Positions 53,002 to 60,825 of a stretch of 64,000 nt of DNA are shown here, in pieces (positions within the stretch are counted from its first letter, which is position 1; every line of letters begins with the position of its first letter). Source of the DNA: Frateuria_A sp049727805 (GTDB lineage: Bacteria > Pseudomonadota > Gammaproteobacteria > Xanthomonadales > Rhodanobacteraceae); NCBI RefSeq assembly GCF_049727805.1, contig NZ_JBCNYA010000011.1:57529-121528 (forward strand), written 5' to 3'. Under the pieces are notes generated by a model that made no database searches, was not told the DNA's origin, and was given only the letters and a program-made list of their open reading frames with translations. The position numbers and the translations under genes were made by a program.

Positions 53002-54186
53002 ATGGAAGAAGGTATCTGGGTAGGCCAGGACGGCAAGCAACAAGGCCCCTATGGCGAGGCCGAGGTGCGCCGCTGGGTGGCGGAAGGCAGGTTCGGCCGC
53101 GACGCCGTCGCCTGGCGCAAGGGCATGCCCGACTGGGTGCCGCTGGCGACGCTGCTTGGCGAGCGCAAAGCGGCCCCGCCGCCGGCGCCGCCGCCCATGG
53201 CCTCCCACCCCGCATCCTTCAGCGGCACTGCGCCGCAGTCGGACGACTGGGCGGCCGCCATGGATGCGCGCCGCCGCGACCAGCAACAGGCCTATGTGGA
53301 CCGCAGATCGTTGCCGACACCGCCGTCGCTGCACTGGGGCCTGGTGGTGCTGTTCACCATCCTCACGCTGGGCATCTTCGGCATCGTGTGGCCGTTCATC
53401 CAGGCCAACTGGGTGCGCCGCATCGACGGGGAAAGCAACGCCAAGCTGATGCTCGGCCTTTCCATCACCTGCTATTTCCTCGGCTACTTCCTGGTCCTGG
53501 CGGGCACGCCCTCGCCGCAGGGCGACGGTGCGCATCCAGGCATGGTGGGCTTCGGCAGCCTGCTGATGCTCGCCTACTTCGTGCTCTACGTGGCGGCCTA
53601 CTTCTCGATGGCCGGCTCGATCAAGCGGGAGATGGAAGGCTACCGGGTGCCGGTGGAGATCGGCGGCGTGACGCTGTTCTTCTTCAACACCCTGTACCTG
53701 CAGGGCCAGTTGTCCTGGCTGGCGCGCTGGCAGCGCACCGGGCAGACCGCGCCGAAGGCCTCCAAGGGCGTGTTCTGGCTGCTCCTGGGCATCCCCTTCA
53801 CGATCGGGATCCTGGCGGCCGTAGCGGTTCCGTCCTACCAGGACTACGCGCTGCGTGCGCAGGTCGCCAGCGTGCTGTCGCAGGCCGAACCGCTCAAGGC
53901 GCAGATCGTCGAGGCCGTGGGGCGCAACCGCGCATGGCCGCAGAGCAACGCGCAGGCGGGGCTTCGGGACGCCGACGAATACGCCAGCGGCAACTTGGCC
54001 GGCTTCACCGTGCTGGCCGCCGACGAAGGCACGGTGTTGGTGGCCACCTTCGGCGAGCGAGCGCCCGTGCCCCTGCGCAATGGGCGACTGGCGCTGATTG
54101 CCCATGGGCAGGATGGCGCGATCGTATGGACCTGCGAGAGCCCGGACATCGACAGCCGCTATCTGCCCTTGCAATGCCGTTCCTGA
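53002..54186 (+). CDS. GYF_2 (DUF4339) - multi-TM - pilin-like fusion protein
   Basis: 394 residues. Residues 4-52 are a GYF_2 domain (GIWVGQDGKQQGPYGEAEVRRW ... DAVAWRKGMPDWVPL). A proline-rich linker (60-105) leads to about four membrane helices (112-245). Residues 255-394 resemble a type IV pilin without a prepilin-peptidase site at the start of the protein: a hydrophobic helix running into AAVAVPSYQDYALRAQVASVLSQAEP, the same pattern as AIALPAYQDYTARAQV in PilA, then a beta-rich head with one Cys pair (CES, LQCRS). The start follows GAGGGG. Monocistronic. Function unknown; it may anchor or regulate a pilus-like assembly. Confidence 0.8.
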   Translation: MEEGIWVGQDGKQQGPYGEAEVRRWVAEGRFGRDAVAWRKGMPDWVPLATLLGERKAAPPPAPPPMASHPASFSGTAPQSDDWAAAMDARRRDQQQAYVDRRSLPTPPSLHWGLVVLFTILTLGIFGIVWPFIQANWVRRIDGESNAKLMLGLSITCYFLGYFLVLAGTPSPQGDGAHPGMVGFGSLLMLAYFVLYVAAYFSMAGSIKREMEGYRVPVEIGGVTLFFFNTLYLQGQLSWLARWQRTGQTAPKASKGVFWLLLGIPFTIGILAAVAVPSYQDYALRAQVASVLSQAEPLKAQIVEAVGRNRAWPQSNAQAGLRDADEYASGNLAGFTVLAADEGTVLVATFGERAPVPLRNGRLALIAHGQDGAIVWTCESPDIDSRYLPLQCRS

Positions 54187-54237
54187 TCCTGGGGTTTCCG
54201 GCGGGCGCCGCACGCGGCTGCCGGAAGCGTCGCCTGC

Positions 54238-56262
54238 TCAGGCCACGCCCAGCCGCTGGCGCGGCATGTTGCGCAAACGCAGGGTGAAGGCCACGCCGCT
54301 GCCATCCTCCAGGTTGCCGGCGCTGGCGCTGCCGCCGTGGCGTTCGGCGACCAGCCGCACCACGTACAGCCCCAGGCCCAGGTGCGGCGCGTCGCCCGGA
54401 GTGGCCTTGTCGCGCAGGCTGACCAGCGAGTCGAACAGGCGCGCCTGCATCGCCGCGGGCAGCGGCGGGCCCTGGTTGGCGAGGGTGATTTCGGCGCCAT
54501 CCTCGCGGGCGAGCAGCGTCAGGCGCAGCCAGCCGTCGGCCGGCGTGAACGAGAGCGCGTTGTCGAGCAGCTTGTCCAGCGCCTGGGCGATCAGCTCGGG
54601 CGCGCAGTGCATCGGCAGCGGCGCGTCGGGCAACCGGCAGGAAAGCTCGCGGGCGCCGATCAACGGGCGGTAGGCCTCGGCGCAACCGCGCACCACGGCG
54701 CGCAGGTCGACGTCCTCGGCTTCGGCGGCGGCGATGGCTCGCTCCATGCGGCTGGCCTCGCTCATCGCGCGCACCAGCGTGCCCAGCCGCGCCACGCCAT
54801 CGTGCGCACGCGCCAGGTACGGGCGCGCCTCCGGCGGCAGCGCATCGTTGGCCTGCAGTGCATGCTCGAGGTTGTCCAGTGAACTCTTGACGATCGCCAG
54901 CGGCGTGTTGAGTTCGTGCGAGAGCTTGGAGGCCAGTGTGCGCAGGTAGTCGGTGTAGCCGCCGACCGCTTCGAACAGCCGCTCGAAGCTGCGCGCCAGG
55001 TCGCCGATCTCGTCCGGCGCCGCGGTGAGCGGGAAGCGGCCCTGCGCGAACAGGCCTCCGACGCGGCCGTCGGCCATCTGCGCGCGCTCGGCGGCGTCGC
55101 GCAGGCGGCCCAGCCGAAGACTCAGGCGCGTGGCGAACCACAGCAGGATGCCGCCGGCCACCAGCAGCACGCCGAAACTGGTCAGCAGCAGGGTGAGCAG
55201 CGCGCGGTTCGCCAGCAGCGGCACGGTGGTGCTGGCCTGTTCGAGCAGCAGCACGCCGCGCACATGGCCGGGCGCGCCGATCGGCACGGCCGCGGCGAGC
55301 ACTACGCTGGCGCGCGTTTCGCCGTCACGCCATGCGATGGCCGGCTCGCCGGCGCGGGCGCGGGCGATTTCCGGCAGGTCCAGGCGCGGTGCATCCTGGG
55401 CCCAGGGCGCAGCGTCCTCGACCGGATTGGCGAGCAGCGCGCGATACACCAGCGCGGCGAACCAGCCCGGCTGTGGGCCGCCGGCCTGCAGGCGCCCGCT
55501 CTGCGCCAGCAGCCAGCCGGTGGGCGCAAGCACGCGGGCCCGGGTCTGCTCCGGCGCCAGGCGGTCCAGCTCCTGCGCCAGTGTCGGCGAGTAATGCCAC
55601 AGCGGGCGCGCCTCGACCGCCAGCGGATCGCCGCCGACCGTGCCGTCGTACAGGCCCAGGCCCAGCCGGTCCGCCACCAGCGGGCGCGGCAGCCGCAGCT
55701 CCAGGCGCCAGCCGCCGCCGTCTTCCTGCCACTGGCCGGCGAGGTGGTCCGGCCAGTCGGCCACCGGCGGATCGAGCAGCCGCGCGGTGAAACTCCCCGG
55801 TGCGGCACTGGCCAGCAGGTAGCGCAGGCGCGTGTCGCCACGGTCGAGTTCGAGGATCACGTGGTCCGCGCGCAACGCGCCGGGATCGTCCGCGTCGGCG
55901 CGCACGCGGCGGGTCTGGCGCTGCTGCACGTAGAGGTAGAACCCGTTGGCGTCCTCGGCCAGCAGCACGCTGCCACGCGGGCCCAGCGGTTGGCTCCAGG
56001 GCGTCAGCGGCGCCCAGTCGTCGCCGTAGCCGTCGATGGTGATCGGCGTGGCGGCCTGCTCGACGTACCAGCCGTGCGCGTCCTGCGGCAGCGCGGCGCC
56101 GGTCGCCACCAGGCTGCGCGCCACCGCCCGCGCAGACGCCACCAGCGCCTGCGCCTGCCCTTCGCGCAGCAGCGTTTCCATCTGCCGCACGTACAGCCAG
56201 CCTGCCACCGGCAGGGCCAGCGTGCACAGGGCGACCAGCAGCAGCTTGCGGCGCAGGTTCAT
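54238..56262 (-). CDS. Membrane sensor histidine kinase with periplasmic DOMON/CBM9-like domain
   Basis: 674 residues. TM1 at 7-24. The large periplasmic region (25-350) contains ITIDGYGDDWAPL and FYLYVQQRQTRRVRAD, the pattern of DOMON/CBM9-like ligand-binding domains. TM2 lies at 353-377, HAMP to about 435, HisKA with phospho-acceptor His449 (SKLSHELNTPLAIV), and HATPase with LDNALSFTPADGW (N-box) and HLGLGLYVVRLV (G-box). The combination recalls the kinase of the so-called proteobacterial dedicated sortase system, but no sortase is seen here, so that link is uncertain. Its probable partner is the response regulator at 57571, with a small exported protein gene between them. Confidence 0.88.
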   Translation of the reverse strand: MNLRRKLLLVALCTLALPVAGWLYVRQMETLLREGQAQALVASARAVARSLVATGAALPQDAHGWYVEQAATPITIDGYGDDWAPLTPWSQPLGPRGSVLLAEDANGFYLYVQQRQTRRVRADADDPGALRADHVILELDRGDTRLRYLLASAAPGSFTARLLDPPVADWPDHLAGQWQEDGGGWRLELRLPRPLVADRLGLGLYDGTVGGDPLAVEARPLWHYSPTLAQELDRLAPEQTRARVLAPTGWLLAQSGRLQAGGPQPGWFAALVYRALLANPVEDAAPWAQDAPRLDLPEIARARAGEPAIAWRDGETRASVVLAAAVPIGAPGHVRGVLLLEQASTTVPLLANRALLTLLLTSFGVLLVAGGILLWFATRLSLRLGRLRDAAERAQMADGRVGGLFAQGRFPLTAAPDEIGDLARSFERLFEAVGGYTDYLRTLASKLSHELNTPLAIVKSSLDNLEHALQANDALPPEARPYLARAHDGVARLGTLVRAMSEASRMERAIAAAEAEDVDLRAVVRGCAEAYRPLIGARELSCRLPDAPLPMHCAPELIAQALDKLLDNALSFTPADGWLRLTLLAREDGAEITLANQGPPLPAAMQARLFDSLVSLRDKATPGDAPHLGLGLYVVRLVAERHGGSASAGNLEDGSGVAFTLRLRNMPRQRLGVA

Positions 56263-56294
56263 TGCGTCAGCTTGGGGGAAACCGGCGTCGTGGG

Positions 56295-56885
56295 CTAGCG
56301 CTTTCCAGCCTGATCGCGGGCGCTCTCGTAACGCAGGTAGGAGGCATTGACCACCACCCGCATGAACATGTCGAGCAGTGCACGCCGCTGCGGGTCCGCA
56401 TCGGCGATGGTCATCGACCAGCTCAATCGGATACCGGTGGCGCGACCTGGATCGCAAAACACCACTACGTCGTCAAACTGGTCGGTACCTTCATAGACGG
56501 CAGCGCTGCATCGCATTGAGCGATGCCGCACGGGGAAATGGCCCATCTTTGCGGCCGGGTCGCGCTGGAGGTATTGCTTTCGATCGACGTCCAGCTCGGC
56601 ATCCAGGCTGGCCAGTTTACGCGGCCATACGTTGAGCACGATCACCCGCTCGGGTTTGCCGGTCCATTCGCCCTGATACATCACCAGATTGACACCGATG
56701 GCGCGAGCATAAGTGCAACAGTCCGGCGTCCAGCCTAGTGGTGCATCAGCCATGATCGCCCAACCAGGCACGTCGCCATCCGGCTTGCCATAGACAAGTA
56801 CACCTGGATCGGGCTTGTCACCTGCCCATGCTACCGAGGCCGCCATCAGAAGCGCCGCCGCCACCATCGTTTGTATCTGTCTCAC
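56295..56885 (-). CDS. Small exported protein between response regulator and kinase
   Basis: 196 residues from a GTG at 56885 that overlaps the response-regulator stop (GTGA). Signal peptide to about residue 22 (AASVAWAGD). The mature protein has four cysteines (CCTYARA, MRCSAAV, VFCDPG) and no recognised domain. Motifs of note are PGWAIMADAPLGWTPDCC and KMGHFPVRHRSMRC. Being encoded between a regulator and its membrane kinase, it may be a periplasmic accessory that presents a signal to the kinase, which is inference. An internal ATG at 56867 is an alternative but would remove the basic n-region of the signal peptide. Confidence 0.75.
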   Translation of the reverse strand: MRQIQTMVAAALLMAASVAWAGDKPDPGVLVYGKPDGDVPGWAIMADAPLGWTPDCCTYARAIGVNLVMYQGEWTGKPERVIVLNVWPRKLASLDAELDVDRKQYLQRDPAAKMGHFPVRHRSMRCSAAVYEGTDQFDDVVVFCDPGRATGIRLSWSMTIADADPQRRALLDMFMRVVVNASYLRYESARDQAGKR

Positions 56886-57571
56886 GGCTTCCACCGGTAG
56901 CCCACGCCGTGCACGGTCTCGATCGCGTCGAAATCCGGCGCCACCGCCACGAACTTCTTGCGGATGCGCTTGATGTGCGAGGTGATGGTGGCGTCGTCGA
57001 CCACCAGTTCCGCCTCGCGCATCAGCTGGTCGCGGTTCTTCACGTGGCCGGGAAAGCGCACCAGCGTGTGCACCATCCAGAACTCGGTGACGGTGAGCGG
57101 GATCTCCGCGTCGTTCCAGGTCACGCGCATGCGCTCGGACTCGAGCTTGAGCGGACCGTGCGCGATCACCGTCTCGCTGGACGCGGGCGCCTTCAGCGAC
57201 TCGATGCGCCGGAACAGCGCCGCGATGCGTGCGGCGAGCTGGTGCAGGCTGGTGTCCTTGGACAGGTAGTCGTCCGCGCCCAGGCGCAGGCCGGAGATCA
57301 CGTCGAAGTCCGAATCGCGCGCCGTGAGGAAGATGATCGGCAGCGTGGCGGACTTGGCGCGCAGCTCGCGGCATAGGTCGAATCCGCCCTCGGGTTCGTC
57401 ACCCAGGCCGATGTCGATGATCACCAGCTCCGGCAGTTTCATCGCGAAGGCGGTGGAGGCGTCCTGCCGCGAGCCGTAGCCGCGCGTGTCGTAACCGAAG
57501 CGGGTGAGCGCCTCGACGTAGTTGGCGCGGATGAGCGGTTCGTCCTCGACGATGGCGATGCTGCGACCCAT
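56882..57571 (-). CDS. OmpR/PhoB-type response regulator
   Basis: 229 residues. Receiver domain 4-120 with acidic pocket VEDE, phospho-acceptor Asp53 (VIIDIGLGDEPEGG), Thr (FLTARDS) and Lys (DDYLSKDTS). C-terminal winged helix with LTVTEFWMVHTLVRFPGHVKNRDQLMREA and a terminal VHGVGYRWKP. The ATG at 57571 follows GGGAGA. It begins an operon with the small exported protein and the sensor kinase. The divergent side holds a perfect 20-bp palindrome and two microprotein genes, which may be targets. Confidence 0.93.
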   Translation of the reverse strand: MGRSIAIVEDEPLIRANYVEALTRFGYDTRGYGSRQDASTAFAMKLPELVIIDIGLGDEPEGGFDLCRELRAKSATLPIIFLTARDSDFDVISGLRLGADDYLSKDTSLHQLAARIAALFRRIESLKAPASSETVIAHGPLKLESERMRVTWNDAEIPLTVTEFWMVHTLVRFPGHVKNRDQLMREAELVVDDATITSHIKRIRKKFVAVAPDFDAIETVHGVGYRWKP

Positions 57572-57708
57572 GGCGATCTGTCTCCCTGTGGTGGCGCGCA
57601 GCGTGCTATGCGCGCTGCCGCGGCGCAAGGCGCGCGGCGCGGCTGCCCGCGTTTTGCCCGATCCGGCCCGCGCTTCGCCCGCGGCCTGACGCGATGCGCG
57701 CCCGGCCG

Positions 57709-57728
57709 GACGGTTCCATGGAACCGTC
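57709..57728. promoter_or_regulatory. Perfect 20-bp palindrome upstream of microprotein genes
   Basis: GACGGTTCCATGGAACCGTC has no mismatch and no spacer. It ends 14 bases before the ATG of the first microprotein and lies 138 bases from the response-regulator start. It could be an operator or a leader hairpin. Confidence 0.7.
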
Positions 57729-57742
57729 ACCGGAGAGATGCC

Positions 57743-57859
57743 ATGAACACCACCGTCGCCAAGCCCGACCCGAACGCCGAACTGCGCCATTTCGAACCGC
57801 TGCGCGTGGCGCTGGCCTTGGGCGCCCTGCTGCTGGGCCTGGTGATGGGCATCCACTGA
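57743..57859 (+). CDS. 38-residue single-pass membrane microprotein
   Basis: The ATG follows CGGAGAGATGCC. The peptide has a polar N-terminus (MNTTVAKPDPNAELRHFEPL) and one hydrophobic helix (RVALALGALLLGLVMGIH) running to the last residue. Unknown function. A second microprotein gene follows after 12 bases, also with a good ribosome site, which makes a real bicistronic unit likely. It is divergent from the two-component operon. Confidence 0.65.
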   Translation: MNTTVAKPDPNAELRHFEPLRVALALGALLLGLVMGIH

Positions 57860-57871
57860 AGAGGTGAGGCC

Positions 57872-57985
57872 ATGAACGCTGGATATGTCGACCCGTTTGC
57901 CGTGGAAGGCGTGGATGCACCCGTCGCGCAGGGAAGCGCGACGGGTGCGGGCGAGGAGCCGGACCCGGACTGGCAACCGCTCTGA
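57872..57985 (+). CDS. 37-residue acidic microprotein
   Basis: ATG preceded by GAGGTGAGGCC. The peptide starts MNAGYVDPFAVEGVD and ends GAGEEPDPDWQPL; it is acidic and Gly/Pro-rich, with no hydrophobic helix or signal. Its DNA carries an internal near-palindrome (ACCCGTCGCGCAGGG / GCGACGGGT). It is followed by a rho-independent terminator at 58034. Too short for family assignment; a signalling peptide, a ribosomally made precursor peptide or an accessory to its membrane neighbour are all possible. Confidence 0.55.
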   Translation: MNAGYVDPFAVEGVDAPVAQGSATGAGEEPDPDWQPL

Positions 57986-58033
57986 TCCGCCCACGGCGCC
58001 CTGCAGGACCCTCCGTTAGCCAACCGTTCCTTC

Positions 58034-58058
58034 CCCCTCCTCGCGAGGGGATTTTTTT
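58034..58058 (+). terminator. Rho-independent terminator after the microprotein pair
   Basis: CCCCTC-CTCGC-GAGGGG followed by A and seven T, 49 bases after the second microprotein stop. Confidence 0.85.
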
Positions 58059-58063
58059 GCGCG

Positions 58064-58876
58064 CTACGGTTTGGCGCGATCCCGTACCGGCGAAAGCGGG
58101 CCGACCACGACGTGTCCCTCCAGGCCGTCGAACAGACTTCCCGCAAAACCGTCGAGCTGGCGGAGCACGGTACTGGCCGGGGCGCCGCCGGGGCAGCCGA
58201 CCGACATCTGGAAGTCCGACGGTCCGGCACTCCCGGGGAGTGCCGCACTGCCCGAACGTCTCGGTGGAGGAATCGCCACCATGTCGCGCTGGGTCAGGCC
58301 GGCGATGCAGACGCGGCGGCCGAGCGTGACACCACCAAGCAACTGGTCACGCTCATGCTGGTAGCGCCGTTCGGCGCGCCTGGCAGCGCGGGCGTCGCCA
58401 TAGGTGGGCAACATCGCCTTCCACAGCGCGTCAGCTTGCACCTGCTCTGCCGGCGTGGCCTGCTGCCAGGCCGAACGCAGCACCGCCTGGTAACTTGGGT
58501 CGCGGCGCTCGGAGGCCAAGCCGAGCCAAGCCAGGCCGCGTACCCGGTCCTGCGTCACGATGTCGCCGTTGTAGTAACCCACACCCAGCGTGAACTGCGC
58601 CGGCTTGCTGCCCCAGGCGGCCGCCAGCTTGAGCATGTCCACGCCGCTGGCGTCGCGGTGGTTGGCCAGGTCGCGGGCGCCCACGCAGTAGTAGTAGACG
58701 CCGGGCAGAAAGCGCTCCAGCCCGGGCGCGCAGCCGAGCTTGCCGAGCTCGGCCAGAGTGATCGGTGCGGCATCGCCACCCGCCCTGGCGAGCGCGGCCA
58801 TATGCGTGCCGGCGTGCGCGGCCAGCGCAATGAATCCCAGCACCAGGGAAGCCATCATCTTCGGTCCGGACATCAT
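58064..58876 (-). CDS. Sel1-like exported protein, paralogue 1
   Basis: 270 residues from ATG 58876, chosen because AGGAG lies six bases upstream. Signal peptide to about residue 22 (ALAAHAG). The middle contains Sel1/TPR-like helices (DASGVDMLKLAAAWGSKPAQFTLGVGYYNGDIVTQDRVRGLAWLGLASER is the core region, about 80-135). A C-terminal domain has conserved CIAGLTQRDM and GHVVVGPLSPV. It shares this whole layout with the gene at 59161. Family function is protein-protein interaction; specific role unknown. Confidence 0.78.
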   Translation of the reverse strand: MMSGPKMMASLVLGFIALAAHAGTHMAALARAGGDAAPITLAELGKLGCAPGLERFLPGVYYYCVGARDLANHRDASGVDMLKLAAAWGSKPAQFTLGVGYYNGDIVTQDRVRGLAWLGLASERRDPSYQAVLRSAWQQATPAEQVQADALWKAMLPTYGDARAARRAERRYQHERDQLLGGVTLGRRVCIAGLTQRDMVAIPPPRRSGSAALPGSAGPSDFQMSVGCPGGAPASTVLRQLDGFAGSLFDGLEGHVVVGPLSPVRDRAKP

Positions 58877-59110
58877 CCATATCTCCTGTGGCGGCACCCT
58901 CCCCGCCCCCAGTGTGAACGAAGCGTGCTCACAAACCCAAAGCCTGGTTCGGAAATTTTTGCTCCCTGTGCGGAACCAACCGGAGATGCGCCGGTCTTGT
59001 CGTAGTGGCGGGCGTCGTCCATTGCCGTGGATTCACCGTCGCCACCCCGGCGACGGCCAGGCACCCGCTCTGGTGGACTCCTCAACGCGTCCCATTCCGA
59101 CGACGCTTAT

Positions 59111-59132
59111 CCCGGTGCCTTCGTGCACCGGG
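59111..59132. repeat. Hairpin between the two Sel1-like genes
   Basis: CCCGGTGC-CTTCGT-GCACCGGG, an 8-bp perfect stem 29 bases past the stop of the second paralogue. It is T-rich only on the plus side, so termination of the minus-strand gene is uncertain. Confidence 0.45.
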
Positions 59133-59160
59133 ATTTCTTTATCTAGGGCCACGCAGCTGT

Positions 59161-59955
59161 CTAGTGCTGCTTACCGGCTTTCTCCCGAGGAGACGCGGGT
59201 GCCGGTACCTGTTGCAGGGGGCCCACGGTGACGTGTCCCTCCATGCCCTCGAACAAGCTGGCCGCATAGGAGTCCATCTGGTTCACCAGGACACTGCCGG
59301 AGGTTTCATTGGTACAGCCCACTTCGGTCGAATCGCGCCCCCGCGGTCCCCCGCCATGCGCCCGCGCCATGTTCGTGCCGGTCAACCCACCGATGCACCA
59401 GTGCGCACCGAACGCTTCGCCACTGATCATTTGGCCGCGAAGGTACAGATAGTGGCGCCGGGCTCGCACCGCTGCGTGTGCGTCGCCATATTTGGATCGC
59501 ATGGCTCTCCACAACCGATTGCCATCTGCCTGTTCGGCCGAAGTGGCCTTGTGCCAGGCCGATTGGAAGATTGCTTGGTAGCTTGGGTCGTTGCGCTCGG
59601 CTGCCAATCCCAGCCAGGCCAGCCCCAGCGGCCGGTTCTTCGCCGCTACATCGCCATTGAAGTAGGCAACGCCGAGCGTGAACTGGGCAGGCTTGCTGCC
59701 CCAGGCGGCCGCCACCTCGAGCAGGCTGAGGCCGCTCGCATAATGGCCCAGGGCCAGGTTTCTGGCGCCGGCGCAGTAATAGTAGACGCCCGGCAAAACC
59801 TGCTCCAACCCAACGGGGCAGTCGACATTCCTTGGTGCGCCTGACGCAGGCGCCGGCGGAGCTGCCCCTGAAGCGACCTGTCGCACGGATGTCTGTGCCT
59901 CGCAGGCGGGAGCAACAAGCCCAAGCACTACAGCCAGTAACAGAGTCCGCACCAT
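59161..59955 (-). CDS. Sel1-like exported protein, paralogue 2
   Basis: 264 residues from ATG 59955 (59961 is an alternative start). Signal peptide with LLLAVVLGLVAPACEAQ. Shared blocks with paralogue 1 include GLEQVLPGVYYYCAGARNLA, AAAWGSKPAQFTLGVAYFNGD, GLAWLGLAAERNDPSYQA and a C-terminal EGMEGHVTVGPLQ. Because the two genes are adjacent and on the same strand, tandem duplication followed by divergence is the simplest explanation. Unknown function. Confidence 0.78.
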   Translation of the reverse strand: MVRTLLLAVVLGLVAPACEAQTSVRQVASGAAPPAPASGAPRNVDCPVGLEQVLPGVYYYCAGARNLALGHYASGLSLLEVAAAWGSKPAQFTLGVAYFNGDVAAKNRPLGLAWLGLAAERNDPSYQAIFQSAWHKATSAEQADGNRLWRAMRSKYGDAHAAVRARRHYLYLRGQMISGEAFGAHWCIGGLTGTNMARAHGGGPRGRDSTEVGCTNETSGSVLVNQMDSYAASLFEGMEGHVTVGPLQQVPAPASPREKAGKQH

Positions 59956-60057
59956 ATCCATGGCCCTCACACGACTACAGGTGGCTCACCCCGATCACAA
60001 GCTAGCAAATCGGGCGAATGGCTGCCTCGGCGAGCGAAACGTCCCTGCGGGCGCCCT

Positions 60058-60726
60058 TCATCCGATGGCTTGGCGCATGGCCGCAATGACCTGCGCATAG
60101 TCGGGCGCGCCGAAAATGGCCGAGCCCGCCACGAAGGTATCGGCGCCGGCGGCGGCGATCTCACCGATGTTCGAGGCGCTGACGCCGCCGTCGATCTCCA
60201 GCCGGATCGCGCGCCCGCTCTCGTCGATGCGCCGGCGCACCTCGCGCAGCTTGGCCAGCGCCTCGGGGATGAATTTCTGCCCGCCGAAGCCCGGGTTGAC
60301 CGACATGATCAGCACCAGGTCCAGCTTGTCGAGCACGTGGTCCAGCCAGTTGAGCGGCGTGGCGGGGTTGAACACCAACCCGGCCTGGCAGCCGGCGTCA
60401 CGGATCAGGCCGAGGGTGCGGTCGACGTGCTCGCTGGCTTCCGGGTGGAAGCTGATCAGGCTGGCGCCCGCCTTGGCGAAATCCGGCGCGATGCGGTCGA
60501 CCGGCCTGACCATCAAGTGCACGTCGATCGGCGCGCTGATGCCGTAGTCGCGCAGGGCCTTGAGCACCATCGGACCCATCGTGAGGTTGGGCACGTAGTG
60601 GTTGTCCATCACGTCGAAATGCACCCAGTCGCCGCCGGCGGCCAGCACCCTGGCGGTGTCCTCGCCGAGGCGGGCGAAGTCGGCGGAGAGGATGGAGGGG
60701 GCGATGACGGGGGATTGCTTGCTCAT
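60058..60726 (-). CDS. rpe: Ribulose-phosphate 3-epimerase
   Basis: 222 residues, TIM barrel. It interconverts ribulose-5-phosphate and xylulose-5-phosphate. Signatures visible: APSILSADFARLGED, DWVHFDVMDNHYVPNLTMGP, IDVHLMVRP, MSVNPGFGGQKFIP, LEIDGGVSASNI and GADTFVAGSAIF. The length is normal. Confidence 0.98.
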   Translation of the reverse strand: MSKQSPVIAPSILSADFARLGEDTARVLAAGGDWVHFDVMDNHYVPNLTMGPMVLKALRDYGISAPIDVHLMVRPVDRIAPDFAKAGASLISFHPEASEHVDRTLGLIRDAGCQAGLVFNPATPLNWLDHVLDKLDLVLIMSVNPGFGGQKFIPEALAKLREVRRRIDESGRAIRLEIDGGVSASNIGEIAAAGADTFVAGSAIFGAPDYAQVIAAMRQAIG

Positions 60727-60739
60727 GCGTGCCTGTCCT

Positions 60740-60819
60740 GTAGGAGCGCACCGAAATGCGCGACCGGAATGTGCGGCGTCGCCGCTTCGTAGGCTCTGCG
60801 CAGAGGATGCGCTCCTACG
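60740..60819. repeat. GTAGGAGCGCA inverted pair
   Basis: GTAGGAGCGCA at the left and TGCGCTCCTAC at the right form an 11-bp perfect inverted repeat, enclosing GC-rich sequence with further small palindromes. It fills the gap between rpe and the djlA-like gene. A truncated relative lies in the trp operon at 13378. Confidence 0.8.
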
Positions 60820-60825
60820 CGTGGA

